In this document: positions 56,864 through 64,000 of the stretch, piece after piece
Layout of the letters: each line of letters starts with the position of its first letter
Numbering within the stretch: the stretch's first letter is position 1
Notes under the pieces: generated by a model
Databases searched by the model: none
Told to the model about the DNA's origin: nothing
What the model saw: only the letters and a program-made list of their open reading frames with translations
Made by a program: the position numbers and the translations under genes
Source of the DNA: Candidatus Opimibacter skivensis
GTDB lineage: Bacteria; Bacteroidota; Bacteroidia; Chitinophagales; Saprospiraceae
Direction: 5' to 3'
DNA length: 64,000 bases
Assembly (NCBI GenBank): GCA_016722045.1
Contig: JADKGY010000033.1
Location: forward strand, 62,001 to 126,000

Positions 56864-57829
56864 CTATTCGTGATCAACCGTGATCACCACATTCCCTTTT
56901 TTGTGTCCCTTTTCTACATAGCCATGCGCTTCGGGTATTTGTTCCAATGTATATGTTCTGTCAATGACCGCTTTCAGCTTACCGGCTTCAATAATTTCTC
57001 TGAGGAAATTGAGATCTTCTGATTTTTCGACTGTCACCCCTCCCTTTACTTTCTTGCCGCTCGTCATTGATGTCCATATGCCGCGAAAGATCGAAGACAG
57101 ATCCATGTGGACTGTTTTAAGATAGAAACTGTTTTTCTTTAAGGATTTTATCGATCCTGAAAAGGAACTTTTACCTACTGTGTCAAAAATGACATCGTAA
57201 GTTTCACCGCTTTTGGAAAAATCAACTTTCGTATAGTCAATCACTTTATCCGCTCCAAGAGATAAGACCATGTCTAAATTGGCAGAGCTGCACACACCTG
57301 TCACTTCAGCTCCAAAATATTTTGCTAATTGTACTGCAATTGTGCCTATCGCACTGGAGGCTCCATAGATCAGAACCTTTTGCCCGTTTTTAATTTCTGC
57401 TTTTCTAAGAAAATACAAAGCCGTATTACCTCCGAATGGAATAGCAGCAGCTTCTGCATAGGACATATTTTTTGGTTTCATTGCAAGCACGCCATCTTCA
57501 GGAAGGCATACATATTCAGCATATGCACCCATGTGCATTCCAGCCGAACCAAAAACCTGGTCACCTACTTTGAAACGTTTTACATTTTTTCCCATTGCTT
57601 CAATTTCCCCTGCAAAAGCATATCCAAGGATATCATTTTTAGGTTTTCGGAAACCATAGACGAATCTGACGGCATATGGATCTGCTTTCCTGATCCGGAC
57701 ATCTCCTGAGGATACCGATGTCGCGTGTATCCTGATCAGTATTTCATTTTCCGTTGGCACTGGTGTCTTAACTTCTCTGAGTTGAAGAACTTCAGGTGAA
57801 CCGTAGGCTGTACTTACAATAGCTTTCAT
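56864..57829 (-). CDS. Zinc-free MDR-family NAD(P)H quinone oxidoreductase/alcohol dehydrogenase
   Basis: 321 residues. MDR fold: N-terminal GroES-like domain (KTPVPTENEILIRIHATSVSSGDVR; LGYAFAGEIEAMGK) and a Rossmann domain with the dinucleotide motif IYGASSAIGTIAVQLAKYFG, ending in the usual EAHGYVEKGHKKGNVVI. The structural-zinc Cys cluster is absent, as in quinone-oxidoreductase-type members. Cytoplasmic. Substrate unknown. Confidence 0.88.
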   Translation of the reverse strand: MKAIVSTAYGSPEVLQLREVKTPVPTENEILIRIHATSVSSGDVRIRKADPYAVRFVYGFRKPKNDILGYAFAGEIEAMGKNVKRFKVGDQVFGSAGMHMGAYAEYVCLPEDGVLAMKPKNMSYAEAAAIPFGGNTALYFLRKAEIKNGQKVLIYGASSAIGTIAVQLAKYFGAEVTGVCSSANLDMVLSLGADKVIDYTKVDFSKSGETYDVIFDTVGKSSFSGSIKSLKKNSFYLKTVHMDLSSIFRGIWTSMTSGKKVKGGVTVEKSEDLNFLREIIEAGKLKAVIDRTYTLEQIPEAHGYVEKGHKKGNVVITVDHE

Positions 57830-57985
57830 AATTATAGATTTTTTTGAATGAATTGTTTGTTTGTCTCAATTCGAAAGCAAAAGTATGGCTGAGCCTATGC
57901 CCCATCGTTCGGGATCACAGAAGGGTGTTCGGTATTATAATTCCGAACAAATCGGATATGGTAAGAAGTCTAAGGGAATATTCAA

Positions 57986-58027
57986 ATGGCAATGGGCAAT
58001 GGGCAATGGGCAATAGGCAATAGCCAA
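57986..58027. repeat. Heptamer array (CAATGGG/CAATAGG)
   Basis: Five to six 7-bp units near the 3' end of the AraC-type regulator gene. Confidence 0.8.
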
Positions 58028-58069
58028 AAGCAAATTATTTATCGTTTAACCCTTTAACCGCTTATCCAT

Positions 58070-59966
58070 TTAACCGTTTTTTAAAAATTCCTTCGGTGTC
58101 ATCCCAGTTTCTTTTTTGAAGTATGTATTAAAAACAGTTTTGGAATTAAAACCACTTTCATAAGCGAGGCCAATCAATGTAAGATGCGCCTTACCTGGAT
58201 CTTTAGAAATCTGCTTGAAATATTCGATCCTGTAATGATTGATGAATTCATTGAAGTTTTTCCCATGCCCTCATTAAGTAGCCAGGAGAGTTGATTGGGA
58301 TGGATGTCTATCTGTTCTGCCAGTGAGCGCAATGATAGATCAGGATCCTGAAAAGGTTTTGCTTCAAGGATATGATTCAACAATCGTGTAGAGTACATTT
58401 TCACTGCTTCCTCATCCAGAAGTTCTTTCTTCTTCTTTGTTTTTTCAATGCCTTCTTGAGTCTGATATAAAATTTTATGATACTCCGCATATCGTGAATC
58501 ATTTTTCAACACATCAACCAAAGGGTCAGGATAGCGAAGGAGTAACAAAGATGATTTTTTCTCAATACCCTGACGGACACATTCAAATGCATGGTCATTG
58601 TCTCCCATGACGCCATACATCAGGAACAGATAGGATTCTGCATTGAACCCATCAGGACTATTTGCTGCCTCCAATAATTGGGTTAGAGATGTTGCAGCAT
58701 TTTTAGAATCTTTCATTACAGCATATGCCAGACCGGAAATTCCTAATTTATTTATAGGATCCACAATGTCAGAAGGCATATCATCAAAATAATGAAGGAC
58801 TTCATCCGCACGACCCATCTTCAGCAGACAATGACATTTGACAGTATGAACAGGAATATTTTTGGGATTCTGTTTCAGGCAACTATCCAATTGCTCAAGA
58901 GAAGTATTGTAATCTTCGAGCATGTAATGGAAATAGGCGTTGAAAAACAATGTTTCCTGCGACAGGGGGTCTATACTGAGGGCTATATCTAAATGCTGAC
59001 GTGATTTTTCCCTTTCATTCGCGATGATGTACAGGAAGGACATAAACTGCTGCGCTTCTACATAGTTTGGCTGGATGTCTATAGCCTTTTGCATGCGATT
59101 AAAAGATTCTTTATAATCACAAGCCGTAAAAAAGGCAAGATGTCCGAGTTGGTAATGTACACCTGGCAATTGTTCATTCAGCAGAAGTGCATGGTGAGTT
59201 AATTGAATTGTTTTTCCCCATCCTTCCCCGGCAGGCATAAAACCGGTTGTGGCCATAAATCCATAACATTGTGCCAGACCAAGATAAGATTCAGTATGAT
59301 TGGGATCAAGCTCCAGTGCCTTCTCATAAAGTGAAATCGCGATATGGATGTCCTCCGGATTCCATTTATTAAAATGGTATTTAGCTTTCAGTGAATATTC
59401 ATACGCATCTATATTGTCCGTTTGCTTTCCGACGAGGTGTTCCTGAATTTCAAAGTGTCCAAATTGTTCTCTTAACTTTTCAGCGATCAACAGGCTGATC
59501 TCATCTTGTATTTCAAAAATATTTTCAAGCTTTCTGTCCCAGGTTTCAGACCAGAAATGAAAATCTTCTTCGGCCTGGATGAGCTGGGCAGTGATTCGAA
59601 TTGTATGCCCTGACAGCCGGACACTGCCTTCAAGTATAGCAGAGACATTTAGTTCCTTCGCGATTTGCGGAACGGGAATATTTTTATTTTTAAAAAAGAA
59701 AGAAGACGTACGCGAGGTTACTTTTAAGCTCTTGATTTTTGCTAACGCATTGATGATTTCTTCAGTAATACCGTCGCTGAAATATTCATTCTCCCGACTT
59801 GTACTCATATTGACAAACGGAAGAACAGCTATTGTCTTATGAATACTATTGTGTTTGCTTTTTATTTCCAAAGGTTGAGGAATGATGATGCCATTGTTTG
59901 CAACCGCAAATATTTCAACCGGCTGAATTGTATTGGCTGCAAGCTGACGTACTTTTTCTCTTTCAT
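58070..59966 (-). CDS. TolB-like/TPR/AraC-type transcriptional regulator (two homopolymer indels)
   Basis: Continuous ORF 58174-59871 starts with TTG, but both ends continue perfectly in other frames. Upstream, an ATG at 59966 with one A added to the A5 run at 59957-59953 gives RQLAANTIQPVEIFAVANNG joined to the frame; this stretch resembles the tail of an adenylate-cyclase domain. Then KTIAVLPFVNMS to SETWDRKLENIFEIQDEIS is the TolB/FlgO-like N-domain (about 45-175), followed by about eight TPRs (180-480) and an AraC helix-turn-helix. The last is cut after NEGMGK; one A added to the A5 run at 58261-58257 restores NEFINHYRIEYFKQI, GLAYESGFNSKTVFNTYFKK and GMTPKEFLK with a stop at 58070. There is no membrane helix, so a soluble multidomain regulator is predicted. 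Ligand and targets unknown. Confidence 0.8.
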
Positions 59967-60046
59967 GAATTCATCTTAGGGGATCAATGTAAGGTATATC
60001 CCTCATTCGGTGATTGAAGCGTTAGTCCATGAGGAGCTCATCGCCA

Positions 60047-61468
60047 TTAAATTCTCAATGCAAGTATTAAATACATTCTTACCATCGTCTTATCAACTCC
60101 ATTGGCCGCTGTAAAATATTCCCCGGGACTAAATACAGAAGTGGTAAACTGCATATTGAGATAATGATTGAAATAATAATTGAAATACCAGTCACCACCA
60201 TATCCGATTGTTTTGTTGTCAGTCGTCAATGTATTCAGATTGACAGTGGCGATTCCTGTGGATCTGTCTTTTGATTCCAATACTGTGGCATACACACCAT
60301 GCACTCCTGTCGCCAACAATCTTCCCAATTTCCAATTGAGATGAAACGTAGCGGCCTGCACATTAGAACCTTTGAATGCATCAATAAAACCAAAACGGCG
60401 ATGTTCATTTTGCCAAAGCACATTATAGGATTTAATCTCCTTATCTCCCGGCTTATCATCGCCACTGGCGCGATAATAGGTGAGATCTATACTCACTTTA
60501 TCATCCTTTGAGAAATAACCTGCACTTACTTCTGCCGCATACGCTTTCACTGTGCATTTAGCTTCTTTCGTCACGATCGCATGACCTGTACCGGACTGAT
60601 AGATCATTTCTGCTGAATATCTTATGTTGGACATTTGCCCGAAAATCCGCACATCGGGCATAAACACGGATGTATTGAATCCACTGTTATATTGAGTAAT
60701 TAAATAGGGAAGATTCGCATCAAGGTTAAGCGCTTCGGAAAAATGAAATGTATTAAAACTGCTCACCAGAAGCGGGTGATTCCATTCAATCCCGGCTGAA
60801 TCAGGTGCCTGCTGATACAACTGCACCCACATCACATCGTGGGTCGATCGATCAGTCTTATATCGAAGTCGTACACTTTCAAAGCTTCTGCCCTTTGTAA
60901 AATCATCATCGCCTACAAGAATTTCAGTTCCATATTTGCCCAGGCACATACGGCCGAAACGCAATGACAACCTGCCCGCCCTGTCTAACTTCTTCATGTC
61001 AACATATGCTTCATACAATGACAGATTCGGATCAAGTGGACCAAGGCTGCGCGTATACACACCATACGACTGCAGGTTAAAAACCATATCAATGTTTTTC
61101 GGTAGCGAAACCTTTCCTCCGAAATCACCTCTCAGATAAAAATTAAGATGGCCGGTGTCCCTGGCTAGTCCGGCTTCTTTGTACTCGAATGTTCCTTCAG
61201 GACGAAAGAAAAAATTAACGAGAGGTGTGAACTGTACTTTATCCGGAGGAGGCATGGAACCCACAGAACCATCATCCTTCAAAGGAAGATGGATATCCGA
61301 AAAATAACCTGTATCCCTGGGGAGGTATGGAATAATTCCATCTGCCGGCAATATTGAATGTGCCGCTTCTGTCGAATTGTCTTCTACAGTTGAAGACTGA
61401 TATTGCGCCTTTACATTACCGATAAGACTTACGAAGAGAATAAAAGAGAGGAGAAGATTGCTTTTCAT
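60047..61468 (-). CDS. Outer-membrane beta-barrel of the alginate-export/porin type
   Basis: 473 residues, signal peptide (LLLSFILFVSLIGNVKAQ). After a linker come many alternating amphipathic strands, with FGRMCLGKYGTEILVGDDDFTKGRSF as in alginate-export porins (PF13372-like) and a Phe/aromatic-rich barrel to the C-terminus (YLILALRI). Predicted outer-membrane channel, probably 16-18 strands. Substrate unknown; alginate is only the family name. Confidence 0.8.
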   Translation of the reverse strand: MKSNLLLSFILFVSLIGNVKAQYQSSTVEDNSTEAAHSILPADGIIPYLPRDTGYFSDIHLPLKDDGSVGSMPPPDKVQFTPLVNFFFRPEGTFEYKEAGLARDTGHLNFYLRGDFGGKVSLPKNIDMVFNLQSYGVYTRSLGPLDPNLSLYEAYVDMKKLDRAGRLSLRFGRMCLGKYGTEILVGDDDFTKGRSFESVRLRYKTDRSTHDVMWVQLYQQAPDSAGIEWNHPLLVSSFNTFHFSEALNLDANLPYLITQYNSGFNTSVFMPDVRIFGQMSNIRYSAEMIYQSGTGHAIVTKEAKCTVKAYAAEVSAGYFSKDDKVSIDLTYYRASGDDKPGDKEIKSYNVLWQNEHRRFGFIDAFKGSNVQAATFHLNWKLGRLLATGVHGVYATVLESKDRSTGIATVNLNTLTTDNKTIGYGGDWYFNYYFNHYLNMQFTTSVFSPGEYFTAANGVDKTMVRMYLILALRI

Positions 61469-61520
61469 TTTGTTTTGATTGGGAGTTGGAGAAATCTAAG
61501 ATTCCAAATATACTTATAGA

Positions 61521-61583
61521 ATAAGGAATAACAAATAACGAATGAATAACGAATAACGAATAACGAATAACGAATAACGAATA
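61521..61583. repeat. Heptamer array (AACGAAT)
   Basis: About eight 7-bp units upstream of the porin start. Its translation (YSLFVIR repeated) makes a spurious open frame at 61416-61745. Confidence 0.85.
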
Positions 61584-61597
61584 CTGACGTGAGTGTT

Positions 61598-61626
61598 GAC
61601 GTTCGAGTGTCTCCGACCTCGAACCC
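61598..61626. repeat. Dispersed hairpin repeat (GTTCGAG-N10-CTCGAAC)
   Basis: Copy with one change in the loop, next to the heptamer array; a shorter GTTCGAGGGGCAAGCCCTG hybrid follows at 61669-61690. Confidence 0.75.
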
Positions 61627-61747
61627 CCGAAATCAAATGAATACCGAATAACGAATACTGACGTTCGTAGTTCGAGGGGCAAGCCCTGCCAATACACCAG
61701 ATGTCCACCTTTTCCGCCCATTCTGCCATTCTTCCCTTCATGCATTT

Positions 61748-62334
61748 TTATTGCACATTTCCGTCAAATTCATCTATCGATTTGACAAAATGTGGCTTGA
61801 ACGTGCGCATCAGGAAATACTCCGAAAGGATAAGATGAGTCAGAAATAAGATCAGCGACATGAGGAGCAATTCGTTGTTGTGCATGTATACAATGAGAAA
61901 GCCAAAAAAACAAATCCGCTTCAATACGCCAGGCCGCAGCAAAATAAGCGAATGAACCAACGACAAGAAAGATGGCAAATCCTACAGTCCACCTGCCCAT
62001 ATCGATATCCAGTAAAGACGTCCGGATCGTCAGGTAAGAAACAAGAAAAAACTGTCCGATACTCACCACAAAAGGAATAATCGTATCAATAATATTGGGA
62101 AACCATCGCAGATAAAATATCCCGATAGCATAATGGTGCCATACAATAAAGATGATGAGCATCATCAGTGCCAGGGGCAATACCTGAATATCTGTCCATG
62201 GATGTTCGGATATTGCAAAATAGGTAATGATGATTGGCACCAACTGCGAAAGGGCTACACTTTGCAAAAAGTGAGATAAACGTGAGATAGATGGTGGCAA
62301 AATAATTGCTGACTAATTCTGCTTTCTTATACAT
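61748..62334 (-). pseudogene. Membrane protein of unknown function, split by two homopolymer indels
   Basis: Three frames, read in order, give one continuous chain. The ATG at 62334 starts MYKKAELVSNYFATIYLTFISL; the next frame, from the A5 run at 62266-62270, carries QSVALSQLVPIIITYFA to AAWRIEADLF; the third, from the A7 run at 61904-61910, carries GFLIVYMHNNELLLMSLIL and ends FDEFDGNVQ-like at 61748. One extra base at each run would explain both shifts. The whole is about 195 residues with five to six membrane helices. No family recognised. Listed as broken because no single frame covers it. Confidence 0.65.
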
Positions 62335-62351
62335 AGACTATTTTGGATTTT

Positions 62352-62414
62352 CGATTTTCGATTTTCGATTTTCGATTTTCGATTTTCGATTTTCGATTTT
62401 CGATTTTCGATTTT
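62352..62414. repeat. Perfect heptamer array (CGATTTT) x 9
   Basis: Nine exact copies of CGATTTT without a single change, in the gap before the split membrane protein start. It is the only perfect array in the window, so it is probably the youngest or most active. Confidence 0.95.
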
Positions 62415-62711
62415 TTAGAATCAATACAAATTTCCTTATTTTATTGTGAAAAAGCATAGCCGCAAATTAACACTAATTGTGCTCTTCTCCCCTCTCACCC
62501 CCTCTCACTCTCACTCCTCGCTATTTGAAGCTTACCAACTTCGAATACATATCACGAATCTTTGTTCATTTTGGAAATCAAACTCAAGCAGCCTGTGGCT
62601 GCGATCGAAAATCAATTGCCGATCAGAACGGGCTATGACTCGTACTTTGATGCTGTTGGACTGGCAGGTGCAAGCTGCTTCCAATGCAATTTCTCTCACC
62701 TTCTCACTCTC
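62415..62711. other. Intergenic region, no supported gene
   Basis: Contains CTCTCA-rich tracts (62488-62520 and 62692-62711). A plus-strand open frame with EIKLKQPVAAIENQLPI and TGYDSYFDAV looks protein-like but has no start, no family and no upstream signal. It may be a remnant. Confidence 0.4.
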
Positions 62712-63579
62712 TCACTCTCTCACTACTGGGTACAACATTCTGAATGCATTAAACACAGCCTGGTGCTCAATCGTAGCGTGATCTTCCTGTGGAAGGTAGT
62801 CGAAATAAACAGTTATAGTTTTACTCTTTGTACTTTTTATTTTGTCGTATAGTACATTAGCATCTACTTCCATGACATGTGGAGTAGCCCCTCTGACAAG
62901 ACCTTCTTTTCCAACGCCGATATAGATATCTTTTTTGCGAAAAAGTTGCCCGCAGAATATCAGGTTGCAGATTTAACAGAGATCCATTGTCCCACCACAA
63001 GCTGGGACTGATGATGATAAATTTATCAAAGAGATATGGTTTTTTAAATAAAATCTCGGTGGCCATTAGCCCGCCCAAAGACTCGCCGATGATCGTTCGG
63101 GTGTTATTTGTTTTATACATTCCGGCTATGAATGGTTGTAATTCATTTTCAATAAACAACATGAATTTATCTGAATGACCTGTTGTGGGGTATTCCAGTT
63201 GATCGTCAATAATTGTGGTCGGATATGTAAAATCTCTTTTCCGGTCTGTATTGGCTATTCCGACGACAATGGACTTAGGGACACGGTTGATCCAGGAGAA
63301 ATTATTGAATTGAACAAGACCGACAATATGAATAAAGTCCTCGTCGGCACCCCCATCAAGCAAATAGATGACCGGATAACGAATAGTATCTGCCTGATTA
63401 TACCCATCAGGCAGATAAATATTTAGAATCCTTTTTTCACCCAATTGTGCTGATTGGATTTCTTCAATTGAACCAAGGATGAAGGGCTTTGATGTATTGG
63501 ATTGAATAGATTTATTTGTCTGTGCACCTATGGAAGACATACAGAAAATAAGAACAAGAAGTATGATGAATGATCTCAT
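62712..63579 (-). CDS. Secreted esterase (alpha/beta hydrolase, EsteraseD/Fes-like), frameshifted near the C-terminus
   Basis: Signal peptide MRSFIILLVLIFCMSSIGAQ. EsteraseD-type core: RILNIYLPDGYNQ, YPVIYLLDGG, nucleophile GESLGG (Ser167) and SPSLWWDNGSLL. The open frame derails after DILRATF and stops at 62857. One or two bases earlier the proper frame reads KKDIYIGVGKEGLVRGATPHV through EDHATIEHQAVFNAFRMLYP, holding the catalytic His, and stops at 62712. The shift lies in 62931-62950, beside a T6 run. The enzyme probably hydrolyses an ester such as a siderophore or acylated sugar. About 288 residues when restored. Confidence 0.8.
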
Positions 63580-63743
63580 ATTATTTTAGATATATACTTT
63601 CTGAAATGTTTGAATCCGTTCAGCGGAATATTTTGAGCAATATATTATATGTTTTGATGATTATCAAAATCAACAATGAATCTATATTCTTCAAATTATT
63701 GAAATTCTATTTCTTAAAGAAAAACATCTATCACATGAATGTG

Positions 63744-63822
63744 CGTAAATATTCCGCTCCGATGGAGCTCACAAATCCCTTTATTTTCCTTTTCTACAGA
63801 TATTTCGCTCCTACGGAGCTAA
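63744..63822. repeat. Two copies of the GCTCC-NNN-GGAGC hairpin repeat
   Basis: TCCGCTCCGATGGAGCTCA (63754-63772) and TTCGCTCCTACGGAGCTAA (63804-63822), the same family as the 113-bp repeat units at 45 kb in opposite orientation. Confidence 0.8.
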
Positions 63823-63858
63823 TAAATTCACAGCACTTCAATAAGATATTTTGCTTTC

Positions 63859-64000
63859 TCAAAACGGGTAACCTATTGCCACATGAAAACAAGATTCTCT
63901 TTACGCCATCCGGGACTACCGAAACGGAGATCATTGAATACCCATCGCTGTCCTTCAGGAAGCCAGGGCTTACGCAACGGGAATGCAAGATCAAAACGTA
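63859..64000 (-). CDS. C-terminus of a BamA/TamA-family outer-membrane protein (5' end beyond window)
   Basis: Minus strand from the window edge in the frame with CGT at 63998: RFDLAFPLRKPWLPEGQ, then FNDLRFGSPGWRKENLVF. Near 63884 one missing base shifts the frame; restored it reads NVAIGYPF and stops at 63859-63861. The final Phe and the RFD ... PWLPEG strand are the last two beta-strands (beta-signal) of a BamA/TamA-type barrel. Only about 46 residues are visible, so BamA and the TamA-like subfamily cannot be told apart. Confidence 0.8.

Noticed and set aside
61416..61745. Open frame rich in YSLFVIRYSLFVI
   Set aside because: It is the translation of AACGAAT repeats and runs antisense into gene starts; no domain.
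62562..62852. Plus-strand frame with EIKLKQPVAAIENQLPI
   Set aside because: No start signal or family, and its second half is antisense to the restored esterase end; listed only as a possible remnant.

Overview
The window reads as a chromosomal segment of a Bacteroidota bacterium, most likely of the Saprospiria/Chitinophagia kind. The reasons are three cargo proteins with type A C-terminal sorting domains of the type IX secretion system (T9SS), LytS/LytTR regulation, tandem DUF4386 proteins, a CusA protein fused to its outer-membrane partner, a DUF6660 protein, a DUF3494 ice-binding protein built in the Bacteroidota manner, and almost no Shine-Dalgarno sites. No rRNA, tRNA, CRISPR array, intact transposase or phage gene was seen. 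The genus cannot be told from the window.

Layout. 0-3.4 kb: 3' part of a large CotH/beta-helix/lamin-tail T9SS cargo gene. 3.6-9.7 kb: a minus-strand operon (serine hydrolase, two DUF4386 membrane proteins, a small membrane protein, a VOC-fold lipoprotein) divergent from a LytS/LytTR two-component pair. 9.8-11.5 kb: an AbiEi/AbiEii type IV toxin-antitoxin pair with a candidate operator. 11.5-15.5 kb: decayed genes (SRPBCC, DUF1801), a T9SS serine hydrolase, a DUF1330 protein and a beta-propeller protein. 15.7-18.2 kb: an MgtA-type P-type ATPase. 18.8-32.9 kb: an efflux block with two RND systems, a Cys/His-rich DUF6660 protein, a PepSY-like protein and an OmpR-type two-component pair. 33-43 kb: PAP2 phosphatase, T9SS phosphoesterase, small membrane proteins, two glycosyltransferases, a slipin, a cupin and a nucleotidyltransferase. 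43-51 kb: two alpha/beta hydrolases, a DUF4142 lipoprotein, a DUF2339 giant membrane protein and a very acidic small protein. 51.8-64 kb: ice-binding protein, broken cardiolipin synthase, DUF1080-like lectin-fold protein, MDR oxidoreductase, a TolB-like/TPR/AraC regulator, a porin, an esterase and the C-terminus of a BamA/TamA-family outer-membrane protein.

Two cross-cutting observations matter most. (1) Intergenic gaps hold many short tandem arrays of quite different sequence (TAACGAR, GGCAATA, GAGATRT, GGCGTGA, CGATTTT) that nearly all have a 7-bp period, together with several dispersed hairpin repeats and a 113-bp tandem repeat. (2) About ten genes or gene ends are broken by single-base indels, mostly at A/T homopolymers, and nine of these sites lie after 53 kb. 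In every case the protein continues perfectly in the next frame. This looks more like consensus error than gene death, and I give the reconstructed gene limits.
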